DNA of 55,304 nt from Plesiocystis pacifica SIR-1 (GTDB lineage Bacteria; Myxococcota_A; Polyangia; Nannocystales; Nannocystaceae). This document shows positions 16,874 to 25,623 of the stretch, one piece after another. Where the stretch lies: contig NZ_ABCS01000068.1 in assembly GCF_000170895.1 (NCBI RefSeq), positions 1 through 55,304 on the forward strand, read 5' to 3'. The translations under genes and the position numbers were made by a program. The first letter of the stretch is position 1. Each line of letters starts with the position of its first letter. The notes under the pieces are model-generated. The model was given only the letters and a program-made list of their open reading frames with translations, had not been told where the DNA came from and ran no database searches.

Positions 16874-18640
16874 ATGAACACGATCATGGTCGAGGGCGAC
16901 GCAGAGCAGGGCAAGGACACGCTCCTGGGCTACGCCCCCTCGGCCGAGCCCGAGGACGAGCGCGTCGGCGAGTACAGCGAGACCTCGATCTTCGAGGGCC
17001 GCGACGAGAGCCCCGTGTCCGACGAGGTCCTGGCGATGACCTCGGAGTCGATCCGCCAGCGCCCCCTGCTGGCCGGGCGCTACCGGCTGCAGCGCCCCCT
17101 CGGCGCCGGCGGGATGAGCATCGTCTACGTCGCCGAGCACGTCCGCATCCGCAAGCTCGTGGCCATCAAGGTGCTGCGCGACGAGCACGTCGACGACCCG
17201 GTCCGGACCCAGCGCTTCCTCCGGGAGGCGCGGGCGACCGCGGAGATCGGGCACCCCAACGTCGTCGAGATCAGCGACTTCGGCGAGACGGAGGAGGGCG
17301 CGCCCTTTTTCGTCATGGAGCACCTCGACGGCGACGACCTCGCCCACCTGCTCCACCGCCAGGGCCCCATCCCCTGGGAGCGCCTGTCTCGGTGGCTGCT
17401 CCAGCTGTGCGCCGGCCTGTCCGCGGCCCACGAGGTCGGCGTGGTCCACCGCGACCTCAAGCCCGACAACTGCGTGCGAGTGATCCGCGAGGACGGGACC
17501 GAGCGCCTCAAGATCATCGACTTCGGCGTGGCCAAGCTGACCCGCGACGAGCTCGTCGAGGGCGAGCGGCTGACCCAGACCGGGGTGGTCGTGGGCACGC
17601 CGGAGTACATCTCGCCGGAGCAGGCCCGGGGCGAGGCCGAGCTCGACCACCGCGTCGACGTCTACGCCCTCGGCGTCATCGCCTTCGAGATGCTCACGGG
17701 CAAGCTGCCCTTCGAGGGGCCCAAGTACCCGAGCTACGTCGAGGTGCTCACGGCCCACGGCTACGAGGCCGCGCCGACCTTCGCCGAGCTCGCGCCCAAG
17801 CTCGAGATCCCCGAGGGCGTCGAGGCGATCGTGCGCAAGTGCCTGCAAAAGCAGGCCGACAACCGCTACCAGAGCATGGCCGAGCTGGCCGCGGCGATCG
17901 AGGCGCTGTGCGGCGAAGGCGTCGCCCCGGCGGCGGTGGTCGACGACGCCGAGGGGGCGCCGCACATCGACGGGCCCATGCGCTTCGCGGCGTCGGCTCC
18001 CGGGAGGGGGGACAGCCCGCGCGGTGAGGCGCGCGAGCTGGTCGCGGCGGTCGAGGCCAGGCCCGCGCCGATTCGGCGGCGCGGCAACCAGCTCGCGTGG
18101 ATCGGTACGGCCGCGCTGTCCTTCGGCGTGATCATGCTGCTCGCGGGCTTGAGCGCGGGATGGTTCATGTACGGCCGCGGCCTCATCGAGCCCGATCCGG
18201 ATCCCGCTCCGCCGATCGAGGCGCCAGCCGTCGCCGCCGCGCTGCCGGAGCCCGAACCGGAGCCGGAGCCCGAAGCCCTCGCGCCAGCGGCCGCCGAGAC
18301 CATCCGGGTGCGCATCGACAGCAACGTCGAGGCGCGCATCGTCGATGCCCTCGACGGCGCGCTCTATGGCCTCACCAACGACCCCGAAGGCTTCACCCTC
18401 GAGCGCAGCCTCGAGCCCGTGCGCCTGCGCTTGAGCGCGGCGGGCTACGAGGAGTTCGAGTTTCAGATCGTCCCCTCGGGCGACCGCAGCTTCTCGCAGA
18501 AGCTCGAGCCCAAGAAAAAGCGCGGGGCCAAGGCGGGGCCGGCCAAGGACCCCAAGGCCGACGCGGAGGGCTCGGCCGCGGCCGAGCCGAAGCCAGGGAA
18601 GATCGACACGAGCGAGATCAAGGACCCCTTCGGGCCCTGA
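16874..18640 (+). CDS. Membrane Ser/Thr protein kinase (PknB-type), kinase 1
   Basis: 588 residues. An acidic N-terminal leader (1-60) precedes the kinase domain (about 70-340): glycine loop LGAGGMSIVY, VAIK with Lys99, HRDLKPDN with catalytic Asp194, DFGVAK with Asp216 and GTPEYISPEQARGE. A Pro/Ala linker leads to one transmembrane helix (about 409-433), then a Pro-Glu-rich stretch and an external beta-rich domain (IRVRIDSNVEARIVDAL) that recalls PEGA-type surface domains. It ends in KDPFGP, a tail shared in form with the two other kinases here. Expected role: sensing outside, phosphorylating inside. It faces a small Cys-rich lipoprotein gene. Confidence 0.95.
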   Translation: MNTIMVEGDAEQGKDTLLGYAPSAEPEDERVGEYSETSIFEGRDESPVSDEVLAMTSESIRQRPLLAGRYRLQRPLGAGGMSIVYVAEHVRIRKLVAIKVLRDEHVDDPVRTQRFLREARATAEIGHPNVVEISDFGETEEGAPFFVMEHLDGDDLAHLLHRQGPIPWERLSRWLLQLCAGLSAAHEVGVVHRDLKPDNCVRVIREDGTERLKIIDFGVAKLTRDELVEGERLTQTGVVVGTPEYISPEQARGEAELDHRVDVYALGVIAFEMLTGKLPFEGPKYPSYVEVLTAHGYEAAPTFAELAPKLEIPEGVEAIVRKCLQKQADNRYQSMAELAAAIEALCGEGVAPAAVVDDAEGAPHIDGPMRFAASAPGRGDSPRGEARELVAAVEARPAPIRRRGNQLAWIGTAALSFGVIMLLAGLSAGWFMYGRGLIEPDPDPAPPIEAPAVAAALPEPEPEPEPEALAPAAAETIRVRIDSNVEARIVDALDGALYGLTNDPEGFTLERSLEPVRLRLSAAGYEEFEFQIVPSGDRSFSQKLEPKKKRGAKAGPAKDPKADAEGSAAAEPKPGKIDTSEIKDPFGP

Positions 18641-18703
18641 AGAGCCGAGCAGCCGACGCGGGTCGGGGTCGGCCGTTCGGGGCGAGGGAAGGTCAGGGCT
18701 CGC

Positions 18704-19117
18704 TCAGCCGCACTTGGCGATTTCGTCCTCGACCGACTGGGGCAGCCGGGGGCAGTCGTCGAGGTCGTCGAGGCGGTTTTGGCAGTTGTCCCAGGAGGTG
18801 ACGTCGCTGCACTCGAGCTCGTCCTCGAGGCACTGGTTGTAGGACTTCTGCACGTCGATCATGCAGTTGAGGGTGTCGCGGGCGGAGTCCTTGTCGGCCT
18901 CGAGGGCATCGACGACGCACTGATCGTCGACGTCGAGGAAGCCGCTGAGGAAGTCCTCGCAGTCAAAGCCCGGGAGCGAGGGGAAGTCGCAGGAGCACAC
19001 GAGGTCGATGCTCTCGTCGGTCTCGTCTTGGAGCTTGTTGACGAGGGAGGAGATCGAGCAGCCCGTGCCGAGGAGGCTGGCGAGGGCGAGGGCGACGATC
19101 GCAGGGGAGCGCTTCAT
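18704..19117 (-). CDS. Small Cys-rich lipoprotein
   Basis: 137 residues from the ATG at 19117. The signal peptide ends in LLGTGCS (lipidation at residue 18). The mature part is acidic and holds about ten cysteines in short spacings (LVCSCDFPSLPGFDCEDFL, then CVVDAL, CMIDVQKSYNQCLE, NCQNRL, DDCPRL, AKCG), as expected for a disulfide-rich envelope protein. Its 3' end faces kinase 1, 63 bp away. No family is recognised. It could be an external ligand or partner of the neighbouring kinase, but only position suggests this. Confidence 0.78.
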   Translation of the reverse strand: MKRSPAIVALALASLLGTGCSISSLVNKLQDETDESIDLVCSCDFPSLPGFDCEDFLSGFLDVDDQCVVDALEADKDSARDTLNCMIDVQKSYNQCLEDELECSDVTSWDNCQNRLDDLDDCPRLPQSVEDEIAKCG

Positions 19118-19230
19118 GGCCGGAGTCTCGCATGGTTGGCGCAGCTGCGCCGCCCCCAAAGTGTAACGGAATGATGTTCGTGGGCGGTTTGCACCGTGTT
19201 CGGGGCGACGGGGACGGCGCCTGATCGCGC

Positions 19231-19872
19231 TCATTGGGGTTGGTCCGGCGTCCAGTTCAGCGCCCGGACGATGGGCGTGTCGCCGTAGAGATCGATCCAC
19301 GACAGGTTCGCGTAGTCCTGGCCGATGCGGAAGATGTCGGCGTCGGCCATGGCCAGGGCGGCGGCGAGGATGATCCGGCCCACGCCCCCGTGGGAGGCGA
19401 GCAGCACGGCTTCGCCTGCGTGGCGCTCGCGGAGCTCGGCGACACCCGCGAGCACCCGCGCCTGCATCTGCGCGAAGCTCTCGCCCTTGGGGAAGCGCAT
19501 GGTCGTCGGCGAGCGCATCCACTCGGCGTAGGCCTCGGGATAGCGGGCCTCGACCTCTTCGTAGCGCAGGCCCTCGAACTCGCCGAAGTCGAGCTCGGAA
19601 AAGCGAGGGTCGACGCGCACGGCCTCGGGCGGGCACAGGCCCAAGAGCGCGGCGCTCTCCCGGGCGCGGACTCGGGGGCTGGCGTAGATCGAGGCGAAGC
19701 TCGAGCCGGCCAGCCGGGCGCCCACGGCCCGGACCTGGGCGCGGCCGGCCTCGCTCAGGCCGACGTCGAGCTTGCCGTAGCAGCGGCCGCGGGCGCGCTC
19801 GGAGGGCTCGCCGTGGCGGAGCAGGACGAGGCGGTGGGTGACGCCCGGGGGCAGCGCGGTCAGGGTGCTCAT
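19231..19872 (-). CDS. cobC: Alpha-ribazole phosphatase-like histidine phosphatase
   Basis: 213 residues from the ATG at 19872, which overlaps the cobS stop by 4 nt (ATGA). It belongs to the histidine phosphatase superfamily: phospho-acceptor His in VLLRHGEPSERARGRCYG, then GLSEAGRAQ, YASPRVRARESA, FGEFEGLRYEEV and the second catalytic His in LLASHGGVGR. The GRCYG and DVGLSEAG pattern fits CobC, which removes phosphate from alpha-ribazole 5'-phosphate or adenosylcobalamin 5'-phosphate in B12 assembly. Coupling to cobS supports that role over a generic phosphoglycerate-mutase-like activity. Confidence 0.9.
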   Translation of the reverse strand: MSTLTALPPGVTHRLVLLRHGEPSERARGRCYGKLDVGLSEAGRAQVRAVGARLAGSSFASIYASPRVRARESAALLGLCPPEAVRVDPRFSELDFGEFEGLRYEEVEARYPEAYAEWMRSPTTMRFPKGESFAQMQARVLAGVAELRERHAGEAVLLASHGGVGRIILAAALAMADADIFRIGQDYANLSWIDLYGDTPIVRALNWTPDQPQ

Positions 19873-20651
19873 GTCAGGGCGAGTCCGAGGGTGAGGACGG
19901 CGAGCTCGACGGCCTGGGTGGTCGCGCCGAGGGTGTCTCCCGTCACGCCGCCGATGCGGCGCAGGCAAAGGCGGGCCATGGCGGCGACGGTCACCAAGCT
20001 GACGCCCAGGGTCAGCGCCAGGGGGAGCGCCCACGCGTCGAGGCTGCACGCGAAGGCGGCGAGGCTCAGCGCGGCGGCGAGGCTCGTGGCCACGATCACC
20101 TCGCGGCGGCCGACGTGATCGGTGACCGCCGCGCCCAGGCGCTTTTGCCCGTGCTGGCCGCTCGCGCGGGCGTAGGGCAGGGCCCAGCCCATCCACGCCG
20201 AGGCGCAGCGCGACCACGCGCTGGCGGCGATCAGCCAGGCGCCGAGGATCCCCAGCCCCGCGCTGGCCAGGCCCGCGAGGGCGGCGGCGCGCAGGCCGAG
20301 GGCGAGGATCAGGGTCACCGCCCCGTAGGCCCCGATGACGTGGTCGCGCATGATCTCGAGCACGCGCTCGCGGGTCAGCCCGCCGCCGAAGCCGTCGGCC
20401 ATGTCGGCGATGGCGTCGAGGTGGAAGGCGCCGGTCAGCCGGGCCATGGCCGCGCAGGCGAGCACGGCCGCGGCCATGGCCCCGAGGCGGGGCAGGGCGA
20501 GGGCGAGCACGGCGAGCTCGAGGAGCGCGAGCAGGGCCCCGACCACGGGGAAGTAGGCCGTCGAGCGCCCGACGTCGCGGCCGTCGAAGTTCGCCTCGCC
20601 CACGGGCAGGCGGGTCAGGAAGGCGAGGGCGCAGCGCAGGGAGTCGAGCAT
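19869..20651 (-). CDS. cobS: Adenosylcobinamide-GDP ribazoletransferase (cobalamin synthase)
   Basis: 260-residue polytopic membrane protein. It joins adenosylcobinamide-GDP with alpha-ribazole (phosphate), the last assembly step of B12. Family features are the N-terminus LRCALAFLTRLPVG, the Asp-rich site HLDAIADMADGFGGG (about residues 77-91), RVLEIMRDHVIGAYG, and the late GGVTGDTLGATTQAVEL motif. Length and the alternating hydrophobic segments are normal. It sits 24 nt after cobT and overlaps cobC, forming a cobT-cobS-cobC transcript. No cobU/cobP or cobY (GDP-cobinamide synthesis) is present in the window. Confidence 0.95.
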   Translation of the reverse strand: MLDSLRCALAFLTRLPVGEANFDGRDVGRSTAYFPVVGALLALLELAVLALALPRLGAMAAAVLACAAMARLTGAFHLDAIADMADGFGGGLTRERVLEIMRDHVIGAYGAVTLILALGLRAAALAGLASAGLGILGAWLIAASAWSRCASAWMGWALPYARASGQHGQKRLGAAVTDHVGRREVIVATSLAAALSLAAFACSLDAWALPLALTLGVSLVTVAAMARLCLRRIGGVTGDTLGATTQAVELAVLTLGLALT

Positions 20652-20675
20652 CGGCAGGCCTGTCTCCTCTAGCCG

Positions 20676-21785
20676 TTAGCCGTCGTGGACGGCGCCGCGG
20701 TCGTCGACCGCCGCCTCGGCGAAGGTCGCCATCTCGCGCTGGGCAGCGGCGGCGGCTCGGATCAGCGGGATGGCCACGAGCGCGCCCGTGCCCTCGCCCA
20801 GGCGCATGTCGAGCTCGAGCAAAGGACGCAGGCCGAGGCGCTCGAGGAGGGCGCGGTGGCCCGGCTCGGCGGAGCGGTGGGCGGCGAACAGGTAGCCGAG
20901 CAGGGCCGGCTCGATCGTCGCGGCCACGGCCGCGGCGGCAGCGGTGATGAAGCCGTCGACGACGACGGCGAGGCCCCGGCGGGCGGCCCCGAGGCAAAGG
21001 CCGACCAGCGCGGCGAGCTCGAGGCCGCCGACGCGCTCGAGGACGCGGACGGCCGCGTCGGCGTCGTCGCTGGCGAGGGGGGCGTCGCGCGCGAGCTCGT
21101 GGCGGGCGAGGGCGGCCTCGACCACGGCGACCTTGCGCGCGAGGCCCTCGGCGTCGAGGCCGGTCCCGGGCCCGACCACCTCTCGCGGCGGGCGGCCGGT
21201 GAGCGCGGCGGTGATCGCCGCGGCGCTGGTCGTGTTGCCGATGCCGAGCTCGCCCAGGGCCACGAGGGTCGAGCCGGCCTGGGCCGCGCGCGCGGCCGCG
21301 GCCTCGCCGAGCTCGAGGGCCGCGGCGCGCTCGCTGGCGGTCATCGCCGGCGCGTCGAGGAAGTCGCGGGTGCCTCGCGCGATGGGGGCGTGCACGTAGC
21401 TCAGCGCAGCACCTTCGAATGCCGCGGGCGCGTCGGCGTCGACCCCCGCGTCGATGAGCTCGAGCTCGACCTGGACTGCGCGGCTCAGGGCGTTGACCGC
21501 CGCGCCGCCGGCCAGGATGTTGGCGACCATCTGCCCGGTCACCGTCCGCGGGTAGGGGGACACGCCGCGGCTTCGGGTCACGCCGTGGTCGGCCGCGAAC
21601 AGGCACAGGCGCGGGGCGTGGACCTCGACGGCGACGCGACCCTGGATGGCCGCGAGCTGGGCGGCGATGGCCTCGAGGCGGCCGAGGCTCCCGGGCGGCT
21701 TGGTCAGCTGGTCCTGGTGGGCGCGGGCGCGGGCGCGGGCGGACTCGGACACCGGCGGGATGGGAGGGGCGGGCACGGGGCCCAC
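20676..21785 (-). CDS. cobT: Nicotinate-nucleotide-dimethylbenzimidazole phosphoribosyltransferase
   Basis: 369 residues from the GTG at 21785; GTG at 21776 or 21752 is also possible, and none has a clear ribosome site. CobT makes alpha-ribazole phosphate from DMB and nicotinate mononucleotide. Family marks are QLTKPPGSLGRLEAIAAQLA near the N-terminus, LFAADHGVTRSRGVSPYP, QMVANILAGGAAVNALSR, LGELGIGNTTSAAAIT, and a C-terminal LDMRLGEGTGALVAIPL with the catalytic Glu. The final residues VHDG and the TAA stop coincide with the end of a family B repeat, apparently a remnant that rebuilt the 3' end. Confidence 0.94.
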   Translation of the reverse strand: MGPVPAPPIPPVSESARARARAHQDQLTKPPGSLGRLEAIAAQLAAIQGRVAVEVHAPRLCLFAADHGVTRSRGVSPYPRTVTGQMVANILAGGAAVNALSRAVQVELELIDAGVDADAPAAFEGAALSYVHAPIARGTRDFLDAPAMTASERAAALELGEAAAARAAQAGSTLVALGELGIGNTTSAAAITAALTGRPPREVVGPGTGLDAEGLARKVAVVEAALARHELARDAPLASDDADAAVRVLERVGGLELAALVGLCLGAARRGLAVVVDGFITAAAAAVAATIEPALLGYLFAAHRSAEPGHRALLERLGLRPLLELDMRLGEGTGALVAIPLIRAAAAAQREMATFAEAAVDDRGAVHDG

Positions 21786-21820
21786 TTGCCACGTCTCGAG
21801 TCGGGCTTCAACCAGTAGTG

Positions 21821-22942
21821 TCAGCCTGGCGTCGCCATGACCAGGCTCAGGGCGCGCAGGAAGGCCCAGGCCTCGCGCGCCAGATCGTCGGGCAAGCCCT
21901 CGGTGGCCGAGTGGGCGAGCATCGCCGTGACCGTGACCTCGAGGCGCGGCGCGACGATGCGCTCGGCGAGGCCCAGGGTCTCGGTGAAGGGGCTCAGGGT
22001 GTCGTCGCGCCCGTGCATCAGGAACACCGGGATGTCGAGCTCGAGGCGATCGGGGAGGGTCAGGAAGGGGTCGACGCGGCGCCCGACGGTGCCGATCCGG
22101 GCGCCCCACTCGCGAGCGCGGCGGCGCAGCTCGGGGCTGTCGCGCGCGCGCGGATCGAGGACCGGCGCGAACAGGTCGAAGAGCGGGAGGTGCTCGGGGT
22201 CGAGCTCGGCGCGGCGGGCCTCGAGGTAGGCGCGCATCTGCGGCCCCCAGGTCTCGAGGTTGTGGTCGCCGCAGTACTGGGCCAGGTCCCGGAGCGCGTC
22301 GATGAGGACGCGGCGCTCGGCGTAGTCGGCGAGGTGGGGCATGTAGTTGGCCGCGAGCACCCACAGGCCGTAGCTGTCCGGGAGCAGGGAGTGGTCGCGA
22401 CCTCGGTGCTCGAAGCGGCCGGTCATCATGAATTCGGTGGCGGACTCGAGGCCCTTGTAGCCGCCGAAGGAGGTGACGCTGGCCAGGCGCCCCCGCGCCG
22501 CGGGCTCCGAGGCCACGCGCACGGCCTGGGCCCCGCCAAAGCTAAAGCCCATCAGGCCCGGGCGGCCGTCCACGCGGGGGTCGGCCTCGAGGGCCGCGAG
22601 CGCGGCCAAGACGGCGTCGCCGGTGCGGTGCGGGGCGAACTGGAGGCGGGTCCACTCGGGCACCTCGGGGACCATGACCGTCGCGCCCGTGGCCGCGACG
22701 GCGCGGGCGAGCTTGATCAGCGAGGGGTGGTGGCGCCCGGGGCTGGCGAGGCCGTGGAGCAGGATCCACCCGGGTCGTCCGCCCCGGCGCCCGCGCGGCG
22801 CGTGGTGGTAGCGCGTGGCCGCGAGGGGCTCGTCGCGCTCGGACTCGGGCGCGGGCGCGAGCTGCAGCTCGCGGACCTCGAGGGAGGCCCCGGGCTTGGT
22901 CCACTCGCGGACGAAGTGGGCCGCGCGGGTGTAGCCGATCAC
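21821..22942 (-). CDS. Alpha/beta hydrolase, dienelactone/acetyl-esterase-like
   Basis: 373 residues from the GTG at 22942 (SPVIGYTRAAHF); the open frame continues upstream but with non-protein-like sequence. The alpha/beta hydrolase core is visible: WILLHGLASPG (oxyanion region), nucleophile Ser in LMGFSFGGAQAV, acid Asp in FLMHGRDDTLSP, and His in MLAHSATEGLP. It lies 36 nt upstream of cobT in the same direction and may share the transcript, but the family has no known B12 role. The substrate is unknown. Confidence 0.82.
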   Translation of the reverse strand: MIGYTRAAHFVREWTKPGASLEVRELQLAPAPESERDEPLAATRYHHAPRGRRGGRPGWILLHGLASPGRHHPSLIKLARAVAATGATVMVPEVPEWTRLQFAPHRTGDAVLAALAALEADPRVDGRPGLMGFSFGGAQAVRVASEPAARGRLASVTSFGGYKGLESATEFMMTGRFEHRGRDHSLLPDSYGLWVLAANYMPHLADYAERRVLIDALRDLAQYCGDHNLETWGPQMRAYLEARRAELDPEHLPLFDLFAPVLDPRARDSPELRRRAREWGARIGTVGRRVDPFLTLPDRLELDIPVFLMHGRDDTLSPFTETLGLAERIVAPRLEVTVTAMLAHSATEGLPDDLAREAWAFLRALSLVMATPG

Positions 22943-22998
22943 CGGCGAATCATAGCCAAAGCTGGGGCCGAGCCTGGGCTGGTCGAGCCACGGCGGCG

Positions 22999-23778
22999 TC
23001 AGGGGACGGTCGCGGCCGTCCACGCCCTGCACCGGTAGGGGACCTCGACGGGGCCGGGGAAGTCCGCGGCCAGCAGGGCCTCGAGCTCGGTGAGCAGCCC
23101 GGCCATGGCCTCGGGGCCCAGGGCCGCGTTGAGCTTGTTGTGGCTGCGCCACAGGTCCAGGAAGCGGGCGTGGTCGAGGGTCAGGACGTGGGGGACCTCG
23201 TCGACGACGGGCGCCTCGAAGTGGCCCGTCGAGGTCAGGAAGGCCGGCCAGTCCCGGGCCCGGTAGCCCTCGTCGAAGCCCGGGGTGAGGGCCTCGATGC
23301 GCGCCGCGGTGGCCAGCAGCAGGGGCGAGCGCTCGGTGTCGCGGATGTTCCACAGCGCGCTGAGGTGGCCGCCGGGTCGAAGCAGCCGGTGCAGCGCCGG
23401 CAGGGCGGTGCTCGCCTCGGCCCAGTGCAGGGCCTGGGCGGCGACCACCCAGCTCGCGCTCGCGGGTGCCAGGCCGGGATCGTCGAAGGTCCCTGCGGAC
23501 CACTGGACCCGCTCCCCCCAGCTCGGGGCTCGCTCGCGCATGGCGGCGTTGGGCTCGACGGCGAGGACCTCGAGGCCCGCCTCGACGAGGACCTTGGTGA
23601 ACAGGCCGGTCCCGGCGCCGATCTCGACGACCGGACCCGCACAAGCGTCGAGCTTCGCGCGCTCGACCAGACGCGCGACCATCGCGGCGGGGTAGGGGGG
23701 ACGGGCGCGGGCGTAGGCGGCCGCTTGGGGGCTGAAGTCGCCGGGCTGGGTCGGCGGGGTCACCTCGGACGGAGACAT
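22999..23778 (-). CDS. Class I SAM-dependent methyltransferase
   Basis: 259 residues from the ATG at 23778 (a GTG two codons earlier is less likely). The SAM-binding fold is clear: motif I VVEIGAGTGLFTK (about residues 49-61), motif II LEVLAVEPN with the acidic ribose-binding Glu, and a motif III region ASASWVVAAQALHWAE. The N-terminal FSPQAAAYARARPPYP is typical of small-molecule methyltransferases of the UbiE/type 11 group. The substrate is not evident. It is the first gene of the leftward run that leads through the hydrolase into cobT, cobS and cobC. The 114-bp gap to kinase 2 shows no cobalamin riboswitch box. Confidence 0.9.
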   Translation of the reverse strand: MSPSEVTPPTQPGDFSPQAAAYARARPPYPAAMVARLVERAKLDACAGPVVEIGAGTGLFTKVLVEAGLEVLAVEPNAAMRERAPSWGERVQWSAGTFDDPGLAPASASWVVAAQALHWAEASTALPALHRLLRPGGHLSALWNIRDTERSPLLLATAARIEALTPGFDEGYRARDWPAFLTSTGHFEAPVVDEVPHVLTLDHARFLDLWRSHNKLNAALGPEAMAGLLTELEALLAADFPGPVEVPYRCRAWTAATVP

Positions 23779-23892
23779 GGACACAGCCTAGCGCGACCGC
23801 CCGATGAGACAGCCCAACGTGCCAGCCCAACGTGATGGGTGGCCTCGACGAGATTGAGAGCAGCGCCGCAGGGCGTGGTGTAGAGTCCCGAC

Positions 23893-25501
23893 ATGGCCGC
23901 TCCGTCCAAGAGCTCCCCGCCCGATCCGCTCATCGGCGTCGAGCTCTCCGGCCGCTACCGCGTCGAAAAGCGCCTCGGCAAGGGGGGAATGGGCTCGGTC
24001 TACCTGGTCGAGCACACCACCATCCGCAAGCGCTTCGCGGTCAAGGTGCTCGCGAAAAAGTACGCGAACAAGCCCGACCTGGTGCAGCGCTTTTTGCGGG
24101 AGGCCCAGTCGGCCTCGGCCATCGACCACCCCAACGTGGTCGAGATCAGCGACTTCGGCGAGACCCCGACGGGCTCGGTGTTCTTCGTCATGGAGCTGTT
24201 CGAGGGCGAGGACCTGCGCGCCATGCTGCGCCGGGAAAAACGGCTCGCGTGGCCGCGGGTGCGGCACATGATGATGCAGGTCTGCCACGCCCTCGAGGCC
24301 GCCCACGCCCAGGGCATCGTCCACCGCGACATGAAGCCGGACAACTGCTTCCGGATCACCCGCGGGCACGACGTCGACTTCATCAAGGTCCTCGACTTCG
24401 GCATCGCCAAGATCGAGGACAACGACGGCCAGGGGCTCACGCGCACCGGGGTCATCGTGGGCACGCCGACCTACATGGCGCCGGAGCAGGCCCGCGGCGA
24501 GGCCCTGGATCACCGCGCCGACATCTACTCCGTCGGCGTGATCATGTACGGGATGCTGTGCGGTCGCCCGCCCTTCAAGGGCAGCAACTACATGGAGACG
24601 ATGACGGCGCACATGTTCGACGCGCCCAAGCCCCCGCGGGAGATGGCCCCGGGCGCCGAGATCCCCGAGGAGGTCGAGGCCATCGTGCTCAAGGCCCTGC
24701 AAAAAGACCCGGGGCTGCGCTTTCAGTCGATGACCGAGATGCTCGCGGCGCTCGAGGCCGTGGGCTCCGGGGCGGGGGCGGTCGAGGTCGTGACCGAGAT
24801 GCTCGAGGCGCCGACCCTCGGGCCCACGCACTACGCCGGCCGCGACAGCCAAAACCGTCCGACGCGCCCGGGCATGAGCGCGGCCGAGGGCGAGGCCACG
24901 GTCGTCGAGTTCGACGCTCGCCGCCGCGCGCCGGAGGACGAGGACGAGGGCTCGGGCAAGCTGCTGTGGGTCGGCCTGGGCGGCCTCGCGCTGTCCCTGG
25001 TGGCCGGCGGGGCGCTGCTGTTCATGGGCGACCCCGCGACCGAAGCCGAGGCCGACGCGCCGACGCCGGTCGCCGCGGCCGAGCCCGCCCCGGCGGAGGC
25101 CGCCCCTGCGCCGCCCCCCGTCGCCGAGCCCAAGGCCAAGGCCGCCCCCGAGCCCGGCGCGCCGAGCATCGAGCTGGTGCTCAAGACCAACGTCGAGGCC
25201 GAGATCCTCGACGCCGCCGACGAGGCCACCTACGGCGTCGCCACCCCCGAGGGCGGGCGCATCGAATTCAGCGCTCGAACGAGGCGATCGCCCTGCTGCT
25301 CCGAGGGATACGAGGAGCAGGTGGTGGAGGTCATCCCCCAACCACGACGGCAAGCTGTTAGAGTTCGAGCTGACCAAGGCGAAGGGCAAGGGCGGCAAGG
25401 GCAAGGGCAAGGGCAAGGCCAAGCCAGTCGAGACGACGATCAAGCCCGAGAAGCTGGACCAAGGGGACCACAGCGAGGTCAAGAACCCCTTTCGCAAGTG
25501 A
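23893..25501 (+). CDS. Membrane Ser/Thr protein kinase (PknB-type), kinase 2, with frameshifts near the 3' end
   Basis: Kinase domain at residues about 21-285: LGKGGMGSVY, FAVK with Lys51, IVHRDMKPDN, LDFGIAK and GTPTYMAPEQARGE. One transmembrane helix follows (about 357-379), then an Ala/Pro linker. The external region matches kinase 1 (LKTNVEAEILDAADEATYG) but the frame breaks three times between about 25268 and 25345. Coding hops from GGRIEF to QRSNEAIALLLR to GYEEQVVEVIP to NHDGKLLEFELTK. The last frame ends in KNPFRK at 25501, matching the tails of the other kinases; without correction it runs to 25548. Kinase and membrane parts are intact. Either assembly indels in C/G runs or real decay of the sensor end. 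Confidence 0.85.
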
Positions 25502-25585
25502 GTCGTGGACGTGGGGCAGGGAGGGGGTGGCGTCGTCCACGACGGTGAAAATAGGCATGGCCTGTGAAATGGTTCACAGGCCATG
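25502..25585 (+). repeat. Family B palindromic element plus hairpin after kinase 2
   Basis: Positions 25502-25543 are a 42-nt palindrome with arms GTCGTGGACG / CGTCCACGAC, one base different from the copies at 16.7 and 51.6 kb and in the opposite orientation. It starts one base after the kinase 2 stop, so TGAG is shared. An A-rich link (GGTGAAAATAG) leads to a 13-bp hairpin, CATGGCCTGTGAA (25556-25568) with TTCACAGGCCATG (25573-25585). The hairpin's TGTGAA/TTCACA core matches the one at 16.7 kb although the outer stem differs. Confidence 0.82.
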
Positions 25586-25623
25586 AGCCGAGCCGGCAAA
25601 CTTGTTAGTGTCCCGGCCGCGAC

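Noticed and set aside
23779..23892. Cobalamin riboswitch upstream of the cob group
   Set aside because: The 114-bp region is too short and shows no B12-box or the expected multi-stem layout.
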